Shown: piece after piece, positions 18,590 to 26,257 of the stretch
How positions within the stretch are numbered: the stretch's first letter is position 1
Layout of the letters: each line of letters starts with the position of its first letter
Origin: an uncultured Bacteroidales bacterium
Lineage (GTDB): Bacteria; Bacteroidota; Bacteroidia; Bacteroidales; UBA932
Assembly: GCA_934693135.1 (NCBI GenBank)
Contig: CAKUVA010000008.1
Location: 1 to 64,000, forward strand
DNA length: 64,000 nucleotides
Direction: 5' to 3'
Translations under genes and position numbers: made by a program
The notes under the pieces: generated by a model
Seen by the model: the letters and a program-made list of their open reading frames with translations, nothing else
Database searches by the model: none
Told to the model about the DNA's origin: nothing

Positions 18590-19933
18590 ATGCTTCGAAG
18601 AAAAATAGATGACTATATCCGCAATTACTACGGAACATCTCGTAATGCTCTGCTTATTACAGGTGCGCGACAAATCGGCAAGACATATTCGATTCGTCAG
18701 TTCGGTAAGACGTTCAAGAGTTTTATAGAAATTAATTTTGTCGAGACTCCTGAAGCGGTAGATCTATTCAAGGGAGCGAGGAATAGTAGTGATATCTTGC
18801 TCCGTCTTTCGACAATAACCTCCGTACCGCTTGTCAAGGGTGAAACTCTCGTCTTTTTTGATGAGGTGCAACAATGCCCTGACATAGTCACGGCAATCAA
18901 GTTTCTAGTGGATGATGGTTCGTATCGCTACATCTTGAGCGGTTCGCTGTTAGGTGTAGAGTTGAAAGATTTACGTTCGGAACCTGTTGGATACATGGGA
19001 GTCAAGGATATGTATCCACTCGATTTTGAGGAGTTTATTTCGTGTGTTGGGATTAATGATACAGTAATCAAGTCACTGTGCGAAGCATGGCGTAATCGAG
19101 TTGCTGTGGATGAATTCATACATAGAAAGATGATGGAGTTGTTCCGACTCTATTTAATTGTCGGCGGAATGCCTGCAGCTGTGAACAAATACATTGAGAG
19201 CAATAATCTTCAAGAGGTGATGGCAGTACAGCAGGATATCATTCGTTTGTATAAACGCGATATTGCCAAATACGATCCCGACAACAAACTCTATATTGAG
19301 GAGATTTTCAATCTTATTCCACCAGAACTGAATGCTAAGAATAAACGTTTCATCCTGAAGCGATTGAACGAGTATGCAAAATTCGATAGGGTTAAAAATA
19401 GTTTTCTATGGTTAACGAATGCTGGCGTGGCGTTGCCTGTATATAACGTGGAAGAACCGAAAATACCGCTTCTTCTTGCCAGTTCGCGCAACCTTTTCAA
19501 ACTCTTTCAGAACGATGTTGGACTGCTAGCTAGCCAGTATGCTGAGGGAATCCAAATGCGAATCATCAAGGGAGACAAAGACATCAACTTTGGTTCAATT
19601 TACGAGAATGCAGTAGCGCAGGAGTTGGTGGCTCATGGTATCGTTCCCTACTATTACAATAACAAGAAACGGGGAGAGTTGGATTTTGTTATCGAACTGG
19701 GTGGCAAAGTGTTGCCTATCGAAGTGAAGTCTGGTAAAGACTACGAGATGCATCATGCACTGTCCAATATCATGAATTGTGATGAGTACAATCTGTCTGA
19801 AGCCATTGTGTTCAACAATGACAATCTGCATGTTGTCGGCAAAATTGTCTATGCCCCTATCTACATGGCGATGTTTCTCGAAAGAAATAATACAGCTCCG
19901 ATGTTTTACAAGGTGGATATTTCTGGGTTATAG
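18590..19933 (+). CDS. AAA ATPase with DUF4143 C-terminal domain
   Basis: The 447-residue protein has a Walker A motif GARQIGKT at 25-32 and a Walker B-like LVFFDEVQQCPD near 86-97, typical of the AAA_14 family. The C-terminal DUF4143 part contains ELDFVIELGGKVLPIEVKSG, an arrangement like the PD-(D/E)XK nuclease fold (D...E-V-K). These ATPases occur in many copies in Bacteroidales, and their function is unclear. The gene has no operon partner. Its last 28 bases overlap the end of the truncated gene 19906-20169, and a decayed piece of a related gene lies at 21932-22010. This suggests that the family moved into or duplicated within this region. Confidence 0.88.
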   Translation: MLRRKIDDYIRNYYGTSRNALLITGARQIGKTYSIRQFGKTFKSFIEINFVETPEAVDLFKGARNSSDILLRLSTITSVPLVKGETLVFFDEVQQCPDIVTAIKFLVDDGSYRYILSGSLLGVELKDLRSEPVGYMGVKDMYPLDFEEFISCVGINDTVIKSLCEAWRNRVAVDEFIHRKMMELFRLYLIVGGMPAAVNKYIESNNLQEVMAVQQDIIRLYKRDIAKYDPDNKLYIEEIFNLIPPELNAKNKRFILKRLNEYAKFDRVKNSFLWLTNAGVALPVYNVEEPKIPLLLASSRNLFKLFQNDVGLLASQYAEGIQMRIIKGDKDINFGSIYENAVAQELVAHGIVPYYYNNKKRGELDFVIELGGKVLPIEVKSGKDYEMHHALSNIMNCDEYNLSEAIVFNNDNLHVVGKIVYAPIYMAMFLERNNTAPMFYKVDISGL

Positions 19934-20169
19934 CGAATTGCTTCGAAATTTCCGCCGATATCGTATATCTCTGTTATTCCGAATTCAGAATCAGAAGTCT
20001 TAAATTTATCAGGTATACCAAATCTGGAAACGATATCTTTATATGTTACTTTGCTTCCGACTTCAATGCCATAGATATCCATTCCGATTGTAACATATTG
20101 TATTCCTTCCTGCCCAAAGATATTCAGTGAAAATAAGACAGATAAACAGATAAATAAAATTTTTCTCAT
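19906..20169 (-). CDS. Truncated paralogue of the neighbouring small secreted protein
   Basis: The 87-residue product has a signal peptide (ending NIFGQ) and resembles the first half of the protein at 20268-20750. They share the GxPDK and SEFGxTEIYDIGGN segments, and the DNA is nearly identical from about 19946 to 19988 versus 20530 to 20573. After IYDIGGN the similarity stops. The remaining 13 residues are encoded by sequence overlapping the 3' end of the opposing ATPase gene. The gene therefore looks cut by a rearrangement that placed the ATPase here. It may or may not still be expressed. Confidence 0.6.
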   Translation of the reverse strand: MRKILFICLSVLFSLNIFGQEGIQYVTIGMDIYGIEVGSKVTYKDIVSRFGIPDKFKTSDSEFGITEIYDIGGNFEAIRYNPEISTL

Positions 20170-20200
20170 AGCTATTTTGATAAATTGTTCATTAAAAACG

Positions 20201-20266
20201 TTCTAAACTAAGTCTTTAAGTATCACATTTTATATCAACCCTTCAGTCAAGACCTTAGTCATGGTT
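20201..20266. repeat. Direct repeat, copy 1: fragment of the M23-like gene 3' end
   Basis: This stretch matches 20789-20858 closely, for example CACATTTTATA and CCCTTCAGTCA in the same order. Copy 2 is the 3' coding end of the M23-like gene, so copy 1 is a leftover from a tandem duplication of the M23-end/small-protein unit. Confidence 0.75.
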
Positions 20267-20267
20267 G

Positions 20268-20750
20268 CTATACAGGATAAGTATATATCATTGAAACTAT
20301 TTTTCCCCCTTCTACAAAAATCACTAATTTATCATCTGAAATATCTTCAAATATTGAGTATTGAGATAACCCGTCAGGATAAGTCTTAACTAGTTTCGGC
20401 TTTAAAAAATTAAGTTTATTAAATTCATCTCCTACGCGAATTCCTCCTTTAATATATGTGGTCAAAACACGTAAAGAGTTATCCTTTACCCTAAAATTAT
20501 ATAAGACTCCATTTTCTTCACAATGAAAATGATTTCCGCCGATATCGTATATCTCTGTCATTCCGAATTCAGACTCATATTTTTCGTACTTGTCAGGCTT
20601 GCCGAATTTTGCCACGAATTCAGCATAGGTTATCTTTGATATTCCAGGCTCTAGTCCCTCTACATCTACATGTACTGGAACAGTAATCTCTTGCGCAGAT
20701 AAAAATGTTGGCAGAAAGCACAACATAGCGATTAATAACAAACGTCTCAT
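20268..20750 (-). CDS. Small secreted protein, possible tandem SmpA/BLIP-like fold
   Basis: The 160-residue protein has a signal peptide (1-20, ending FLSAQ). The mature part seems to contain two related units: one with ITYAEFVAKFGKPDKYEK then EIYDIGGNHFHCEENGVLYN, and one with GIRVGDEFNKL then LVIFVEGGKIVSMIY. The pattern of a helix with GxPd followed by strands ending in a dgkV segment recalls the BamE/SmpA and beta-lactamase-inhibitor fold; this is pattern inference only. It lies 26 bases after the frameshifted M23-like gene and has a truncated paralogue downstream. The function is unknown. Confidence 0.65.
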   Translation of the reverse strand: MRRLLLIAMLCFLPTFLSAQEITVPVHVDVEGLEPGISKITYAEFVAKFGKPDKYEKYESEFGMTEIYDIGGNHFHCEENGVLYNFRVKDNSLRVLTTYIKGGIRVGDEFNKLNFLKPKLVKTYPDGLSQYSIFEDISDDKLVIFVEGGKIVSMIYTYPV

Positions 20751-20776
20751 GATTATATCCCAATGATTTATTTAAG

Positions 20777-21609
20777 TTAGTCAATGAATTCTAAACTAAA
20801 TCTTTCAGCATCACATTTTATACCTTTTAACCCTTCAGTCAGAACTTTTGTCATGGTTTCATTCCAGTCAACTTTCCCATTCAATATTTCTTCTGGGTTA
20901 GCTAACACCCAATTCTTATAATATGTAAGATGAAGATGCTTATTTTCTACATTATAGGCATTCCCCGTTCTTCCAGTATAAGCGACAAGTTCGCCTGCAT
21001 ATACCACGTCTCCCGGAGCAAACGGCTTTCCCGTCCTTGGATTAATGGCGACAGGTGTTTCTGCTTAAAGCTGCCATCCAGATTGCTATTTATGACGATG
21101 CCTTCAAATGTGCTTTTGTCTAAATAACTGAAACTATCCTCGCCATATTCCTCAATATTTCTTGCTGTGGGGACAAATGTTGTCACCATAGATTTTTCTT
21201 CGGAAGTCTCATTGTCTTTCACAAAAACAAGGTACTTCTTGATCAGTGTGATATCATCATAATTATAATCTTGCTTTAATGAATCAGAAAGAACTACCGA
21301 GGATGTGTTGGTTTCATCTTTAAATGGAATTTGCACTATGTGGAAAGACTTGAAATCTTCCTCTTTCACTTTAGTTCTGTCGATGAGTGATTCTAATGAA
21401 ACTAATTCTTGGTTAGAGGACTTTGTTATAGAATTATCTGTTAGGTTTGGAATTATAGAATACAATAGGGTTCTCTCTTTAGGCACTAAAATATCTTCAT
21501 AAGTTTGCTTTCCCATCTGTGATGAGAATACTTTTTCAGAGGGCTCTATCGTACATGATGAATAGAGTACTAAAGATAATGTAAGTAATAAAATGTGGTT
21601 CAATCTCAT
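20777..21609 (-). pseudogene. Frameshifted M23-peptidase-like lipoprotein gene
   Basis: The 5' part encodes a lipoprotein (YSSCTIEP lipobox near residue 19) with a long linker. The 3' part, in another frame, encodes TPVAINPRTGKPFAPGDVVY then GELVAYTGRTGNAYNV and KHLHLTYYKN, the C-terminal end of an M23/LytM-like domain with its HxH motif. The two parts join if one base is restored near 21055-21068; as it stands the first frame stops at 20947 with unrelated residues. An upstream HxxxD zinc motif was not found, so the domain may already have been inactive. A sequencing error is the main alternative. It precedes the small secreted protein gene in the same direction. Confidence 0.7.
20789..20858. 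repeat. Direct repeat, copy 2 (3' end of the M23-like gene)
   Basis: This is the partner of the copy at 20201-20266. It codes for the C-terminal residues of the M23-like protein, and the other copy does not code for anything intact. Confidence 0.75.
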
Positions 21610-21766
21610 CGGCTATCCTATGTGTGTTTGCAAAGATATGATTATAATTTTATTTTACAACGTTTAATATAATAAAATTTGGCAGCGATATACAAGATAG
21701 TAATAACGTATATGTAAGGTATTGATTATAAGTAATTTGTAAAAATATAGCATGACTGATGTGGTA

Positions 21767-21860
21767 TTTTTTTTCGCAAAGTCCGTACGAATAAAACGTT
21801 ATTTTCGTACAGATTTTTTTCGCAGAGCTAATTGTACGGATTAAATCGTTTTCGTCGAAC
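21767..21860. repeat. Two imperfect ~45-base direct repeats with internal near-palindrome
   Basis: Each unit starts with a T-run followed by CGCA(A/G)AG, then a GTACG core and a segment ending in TTTTCGT: unit 1 about 21767-21810, unit 2 about 21814-21860. Positions 21785-21810 in unit 1 also form an imperfect palindrome bounded by GTACGAA and TTCGTAC. The role is unknown. Confidence 0.5.
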
Positions 21861-21931
21861 GAAAATTGCTCCGCCTGCTTTGTGTCGGTAAGCCGAAAAA
21901 AGCAAAATCAACCGAGATTTTCCGTTGTGCG

Positions 21932-22010
21932 CATTGAGAGCAATAATCTTCAAGAGGTGATGACCGTGCAGTAGGATATCCACCGTTTGTATTAACGCGA
22001 TATTGCCAAA
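21932..22010 (+). pseudogene. Relic fragment of an AAA/DUF4143 ATPase gene
   Basis: These 79 bases align without gaps to 19192-19270 inside the intact ATPase gene, with about eight differences counted by eye. Two of the differences create stop codons in frame (TAG and TAA). Neither flank continues the match, so only the piece for about residues 202-227 remains. Confidence 0.85.
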
Positions 22011-22258
22011 TGTCCTGTTTATGATAGGGAACGATATACCTGTTGGCAGCAGAAGTCCGATAGGTATCTACGATTGCCGGACTTTAAGAAGCTGCTTTGA
22101 TTATGCTGAGCTTCGCTAAACCATGCTTCGGTGCATAAAATGGCGCGTTTTACACCCACAATCTATAAAACACGGGAATGGTATATTTGACGGCGACTGC
22201 ATAGATAGCCCATTTCGCAACGGCGGATTGCCGGCATTTAATCGTTGCTAGAAAAAAT

Positions 22259-22316
22259 CGCAGGCCACGATGATAAGCTCTGTAAATACCTACAGGGCAT
22301 TTCATCGTGGCCTGTG
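22259..22316. repeat. Strong two-level hairpin in non-coding DNA
   Basis: CAGGCCACGATGA (22261-22273) pairs perfectly with TCATCGTGGCCTG (22302-22314), and two further outer pairs are possible. Inside, CTCTGTA and TACAGGG form a second stem. There is no T-run on either side, so it is not a normal terminator. It resembles a structured end of a mobile element or a REP-like unit, but no transposase is present. Confidence 0.55.
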
Positions 22317-22807
22317 TATGTGATTTCTCTTGTCTGCGCCACATTGCCGAGCAACATCATCTTAATATTCAGCAATATACATTTCATAGGCGTGGCTTAC
22401 AACTTTGAAAAAGACAGTGATATGCAAGGCGGCAATAGGACAGATTAGGCAGCCTTCAAAGAATAACCTGCATCACTTTTCGCCGTAACAGAGCCATTGC
22501 TGCGCGGGCCAATCGCCCTACCAAAATAATGCCTACCTTGATTATCAGCCACTTATGAATCTCAAAGTGCGGTCACTGAGACATTTTAGACTGGTAGCTT
22601 ATTGATAATCAAATATGCCTTCTGAGTCGACTGGTGTGACTGTGCGGGCCCCAAGTGCAGATGCCACGCCACTGCCCACACACGGAAAAAGTCCCTGAGT
22701 AGACTTTTATTGCCAGCAGGTATATCATTTCCTTATGATATTATTCTGACATGTTATGAGATTTTCTGTTTAAGAGTCATGATATGTCGGTTTGTCGTTT
22801 TTAGTCG

Positions 22808-22815
22808 TAACTTTG
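22808..22815 (+). promoter_or_regulatory. -7 promoter element of the TonB-dependent receptor gene
   Basis: TAACTTTG matches TAnnTTTG and lies 21 bases before the ATG at 22837. This excludes the earlier in-frame start at 22792. Confidence 0.6.
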
Positions 22816-22836
22816 TTCGTGGAAAAACAGAAAAAT

Positions 22837-24936
22837 ATGAATACACGAATAGTTGTGGTTTTAACAGCAGTCTTGGCAGGAATAACTTCAGCATTGGCTC
22901 AAGACATTGACACGATAGGAATATATAGGGATAGGCAGGATAGTCTAAAGGCGACCGTATTCACCGACAGACAGAACGGAAACTATCTGTCCAAAGGGAA
23001 AGAACTTCGCACGGAGGTGATTTCCTCCGCAGGGCTAAAAAAAATGGCATGCTGCAATTTGGCCGAGAGTTTCGAGAATTCTGCAAGTGTGACAGTCGGA
23101 TATTCTGATGCCGTGACAGGTGCCAGGCAGATACGTCTGCTCGGATTGAGCGGCGTATATACACAGATGTTAGATGAGAACAGACCTGTGATGCGCGGGC
23201 TTGCCGCTCCATTTGGACTATCGTATGTTCCAGGTCAATGGCTTGAAAGTATTCAGGTATCCAAAGGTCTTTCTTCTGTAGTGAATGGCGTGGAGTCCAT
23301 TACCGGGCAGATAAATACCGAGTATCGTAAGCCTACTGACGAGAAGCCGTTGTTTCTCAATGCTTCGATAATGAACGACACCAAGGCCGACTTCAATGTC
23401 GCTTCTTCGCTTCAGATGGGTGATAAATGGAGCACTATCATGCTTGGCCATGTTTCTGGAAATTTCGAGACATTCGACCATAATCACGATGGCTTTAGAG
23501 ATGATCCGGCAATGCTTCAGGTCAATGTTGCCAATAGGTGGCTATATTATAGTGAAAGCGGTGTCCAAGTGAGATTTGGATTCCGTGCACTTCAGGACAA
23601 GAGGCAAGGCGGACAAGATGGATATGATCATGATACTTATGCATTATCCTCAGCCAATCCTTGGGGATCAGATATCACGAATCGGCAGTTGAACGGATAT
23701 GTGAAAGTAGGTGTGCCTATAAGTTCGGACAATGCGAAAAATATCGCATTCGTTGCAGATTATACCCTTTCAGATATGGACTCATGGTTTGGTGCTACGA
23801 AATATCTAGCGAATCAGAATTCTGGTTTTGTCAATGTCCTTTTTCAAGATGAAATAAATGAATTTCATAAGTTTACGCTTGCTCTTGGTGGTACTGCTGA
23901 TAGATATTCTGAGGATTTCATGCGTAAGGTATATGCCCAAAGTCTTGAGCCGGGAAAAGTCGTGAAGGCATTCTATACAGGTGGACTTGCAGGAGAGTAT
24001 ACTTTTCATTCAGGAGACAAGTTCTCATCTATACTTGGCATTAGAGGTGATTGGTTTAGTGGGGAAGGGCTTAGGTTTTCTCCTCGTCTTACATTGAAAT
24101 ATAACCCTATAGAACAAATCGTCATTCGAGCAAATGGAGGCCGAGGCTTGAGAAGGGCTCTTCCGCTCATTGACAATATAGGTGTGTTTTCCACTGGTAA
24201 ATCATTTATAGGCGCTTATAATAATCATCTTCTTGAGGATGCATGGACGTTTGGAGGTAATGCTACATTCTATCTACCTTTCGGCTTGAATGATGACACA
24301 TATATTAGTTTGGATTATTTCGGAACGAGATTCCGTGAGCAGATGATTGTGGATTACGATCATGCCGTAAATACGATATCATTCTATGCTCTTGATGGTA
24401 AACGTTCATATACAAATAGTTACCAAATAGATTTTAATACAGTCCCTTTCCGAGGGTTTACTGTGACAGCTACATTCCGCTATACAGATGCAAAGACTGA
24501 ATTTGAAAGTCGTGGACTCACTGAACGTCCTATGTCCAGCCGTTATAAGGGGGTTCTGAACCTGCAGTATGCTACAAATCTGAATAAGTGGATATTTGAT
24601 TTTACTGCATCCGTGAATGGGAAAGCCCGTGTTTATGATTTTATGAAAACATTGCGTGGGACGGATGGCGAACTTCTTTATGCTGATGGATTTACGAAAA
24701 CCTATCCGCTTCTTTATCTGCAGGTTACCAAAAGATTCAAGGGCATTGACCTTTATCTCGGTGCTGAGAACTTGACCAATTTTAGGCAGAAGAACGTGAT
24801 AGTAGGTACTTCTGCAGGAGGTCATTCAGGACATATAGTGGATACTTCTGCGGCGGATTTCGATGCGAGTGCGGTGTGGGGTCCGATTATGGGGACGAAA
24901 ATATATCTCGGTGCACGGTTTACTTTGTGGAAATAA
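22837..24936 (+). CDS. TonB-dependent outer-membrane receptor, probably for a metal or metal complex
   Basis: The mature protein (699 residues with a signal peptide ending SALAQ) begins with a plug domain, recognisable by GARQIRLLGLSGVYTQMLDE and SIQVSKGLSSVVNGVESITG, followed by a 22-strand-type barrel ending in ARFTLWK. It lacks the N-terminal carboxypeptidase-like domain of SusC proteins, so it belongs to the siderophore/metal-type receptors. Directly downstream is a secreted CxxC metal-binding protein, which suggests uptake of copper or a similar ion (inference). The start at 22837 is chosen from the promoter and the signal peptide. Confidence 0.9.
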   Translation: MNTRIVVVLTAVLAGITSALAQDIDTIGIYRDRQDSLKATVFTDRQNGNYLSKGKELRTEVISSAGLKKMACCNLAESFENSASVTVGYSDAVTGARQIRLLGLSGVYTQMLDENRPVMRGLAAPFGLSYVPGQWLESIQVSKGLSSVVNGVESITGQINTEYRKPTDEKPLFLNASIMNDTKADFNVASSLQMGDKWSTIMLGHVSGNFETFDHNHDGFRDDPAMLQVNVANRWLYYSESGVQVRFGFRALQDKRQGGQDGYDHDTYALSSANPWGSDITNRQLNGYVKVGVPISSDNAKNIAFVADYTLSDMDSWFGATKYLANQNSGFVNVLFQDEINEFHKFTLALGGTADRYSEDFMRKVYAQSLEPGKVVKAFYTGGLAGEYTFHSGDKFSSILGIRGDWFSGEGLRFSPRLTLKYNPIEQIVIRANGGRGLRRALPLIDNIGVFSTGKSFIGAYNNHLLEDAWTFGGNATFYLPFGLNDDTYISLDYFGTRFREQMIVDYDHAVNTISFYALDGKRSYTNSYQIDFNTVPFRGFTVTATFRYTDAKTEFESRGLTERPMSSRYKGVLNLQYATNLNKWIFDFTASVNGKARVYDFMKTLRGTDGELLYADGFTKTYPLLYLQVTKRFKGIDLYLGAENLTNFRQKNVIVGTSAGGHSGHIVDTSAADFDASAVWGPIMGTKIYLGARFTLWK

Positions 24937-24967
24937 TTAGTATATTTCGATGTTATTTATGGCGTTT

Positions 24968-25291
24968 ATGAATAAGTTTATCATTATGTCGGTCATTGCA
25001 GTTCTTGTTGGAACTGTTGCCGGAAATACGACTCCTATGCAGGCGTCGTCCAAGATTTCAGCTGAACCAAAGAAAGCTCTCAAGACTGTTACTTTCAATG
25101 TAGAACTTCATTGTCAGAATTGTGTTAAGAAGGTGAAAGAAAACATCTCTTTTGAGAAAGGAGTGAAGGCTTTGGATGTCAATCTTGAGAAAAAGACGGT
25201 TACTGTGACCTTCGATCCGTCCAAGACTGATACGGCCATATTGAAGAAAGCCATTGAGAAACTCGGGTATAAGACAGAACTTGTGAAGTGA
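24968..25291 (+). CDS. Secreted heavy-metal-associated (HMA) domain protein
   Basis: The 107-residue protein has a signal peptide (about 1-25) and one HMA domain. The metal site is HCQNCV (CxxC), and the fold ends with TAILKKAIEKLGYKTELVK, as in copper chaperones and P-type ATPase N-domains. The export signal places it in the periplasm. It follows the TonB-dependent receptor gene by about 30 bases, so it may take over metal brought in by the receptor. Two earlier ATG codons (24950, 24959) are possible; 24968 gives the most standard signal peptide. Confidence 0.85.
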   Translation: MNKFIIMSVIAVLVGTVAGNTTPMQASSKISAEPKKALKTVTFNVELHCQNCVKKVKENISFEKGVKALDVNLEKKTVTVTFDPSKTDTAILKKAIEKLGYKTELVK

Positions 25292-25408
25292 TAGAGTGTT
25301 GTTATCTTCTTAATTTCTTGCGAGGTACATATTGCGGATTTGAAAAAAATATGTAAATTTCGCTCGGTCATCAATTTATTCAGGTGACGGGGCCTTGCCC
25401 AATGTCCC

Positions 25409-25439
25409 AGATTTGTATCACAATATGTGATACAAATCT
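25409..25439. promoter_or_regulatory. Perfect 31-base inverted repeat
   Basis: AGATTTGTATCACA and its exact reverse complement TGTGATACAAATCT flank a three-base centre, ATA. It lies between the HMA gene and the C10 peptidase relic. There is no T-run next to it. It may be an operator for a dimeric regulator or a transcript-end hairpin. Confidence 0.55.
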
Positions 25440-25481
25440 CATTCATTACCATAATCACTAATAACTAATTCTGATAAAACA

Positions 25482-25734
25482 ATGAAAAAATTTTTGTTCC
25501 TTTTATCATTTCTTTATCTGATAATGTCATGTGGGAAGACATTATCGAGCCAAGAGGGGCCTCCGACAAAAGAATCTTTACCACCATATCTTTTTTTTCT
25601 TTCACATGAATTGGGGGTGGTGTGGTGAGTCTAATGGCTATTTTCTTGATTCTGACATAGATTTAGCTAAATATGGTAAAGATAGTAACTATTCTGTAGA
25701 CCGAACTGATATAATAATATCTGGACATAATTGA
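25482..25734 (+). pseudogene. Relic of a C10 (streptopain-like) cysteine peptidase lipoprotein
   Basis: The first 40 codons encode a lipoprotein signal (MKKFLFLLSFLYLIMSCGK). The next frame, after a T-run at about 25588-25597, encodes HMNWGWCGESNGYFL, which matches the catalytic-His region of C10 peptidases (usually HxNWGWGG). The whole propeptide and the catalytic Cys domain are missing, so this looks like a large internal deletion plus a frameshift. The first frame stops at TGA shortly after the junction. A neighbouring small lipoprotein remains intact. Confidence 0.65.
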
Positions 25735-25741
25735 AATTCAC

Positions 25742-26161
25742 ATGAAAAAGATTATAATTTTTTTAGGCCTTATTTTATGCACAATATCGTCATGTTCAAA
25801 AATTAAAGGATATAAATGGACTGAAGCGAAGTTTGACATATCGGAGATATTCTTTGACTCTGAAGGAGGACAAAAGGTGGTCTGTACTGAACGAGGGCTT
25901 TATTCTTGGATGCTACAGGACATAACAGACGCAGACTCTCCAATAGCTATTTATCCTGAACGAGATGAAAAAACTGATATGGAGCAGCTTTCGTCAGATA
26001 ATATCGTAGTCAGACATAAGGATCGGCGATATGTGCGACACGAAACTGAAGAATATGATATTACTGTATTGCCTTCTACGGAAGTTCATAAATGGGTATT
26101 ATCCGTAAGCGGTGCGTATATCCACGGAAAAGTCATCATTTATCAGAATTGCGGCAAGTGA
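25742..26161 (+). CDS. Small lipoprotein next to the C10 peptidase relic; possible former inhibitor
   Basis: The 139-residue protein has a lipobox (SSCSK) at about 16-20, then a beta-rich domain with ISEIFFDSEGGQKVVCTER and GLYSWML, patterns seen in Bacteroidetes BACON-like sandwiches. C10 peptidase genes in Bacteroides are often followed by small genes for their inhibitors. The eight-base gap behind the relic makes such a role plausible, but nothing in the sequence proves it. The protein would now be an orphan. Confidence 0.6.
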   Translation: MKKIIIFLGLILCTISSCSKIKGYKWTEAKFDISEIFFDSEGGQKVVCTERGLYSWMLQDITDADSPIAIYPERDEKTDMEQLSSDNIVVRHKDRRYVRHETEEYDITVLPSTEVHKWVLSVSGAYIHGKVIIYQNCGK

Positions 26162-26199
26162 TAGCTTGTTTTATTTGATGAACGGACGATGTGAAATTG

Positions 26200-26236
26200 A
26201 AAATCGGGTGTCATGTCTTTATGAACATGACACCCG
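26200..26236 (-). terminator. Terminator of the gpmI-end operon
   Basis: A perfect 12-bp stem (CGGGTGTCATGT with ACATGACACCCG, 26205-26236) has an eight-base loop. On the minus strand it is followed by ATTTTC. It lies 22 bases after the gpmI stop. Confidence 0.8.
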
Positions 26237-26257
26237 AAAAAGTTATGTTTCTATAGT

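Larger units (their letters stand above)
21610..22836. other. Gene-poor 1.2-kb stretch with relics and repeats
   Basis: No intact gene is supported here. It holds an AT-rich part, two imperfect T-run/CGCA repeats (21767-21860), a dead fragment of a DUF4143 ATPase gene (21932-22010), a strong hairpin (22259-22316) and a GC-richer part up to the promoter of the TonB receptor. Short open frames such as the minus frame at 22150-22344 have no recognisable content. The mix suggests repeated insertion and decay. Confidence 0.6.

Noticed and set aside
21050..21070. Programmed frameshift in the M23-like gene
   Set aside because: No slippery heptamer or downstream structure is visible, and the neighbouring genes are also damaged. 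A pseudogene or sequencing error is more likely.
22259..22316. Hairpin read as an integron attC site or CRISPR repeat
   Set aside because: The core sites of attC are missing, there is only one copy, and no integrase or cas gene is present.
22150..22344. Minus-strand open frame of 64 codons
   Set aside because: It has no recognisable domain, no promoter and no partner, and it lies across the hairpin in a decayed region.
25409..25439. Inverted repeat read as a normal rho-independent terminator
   Set aside because: No T-run follows on either strand, and the stem is AT-rich.
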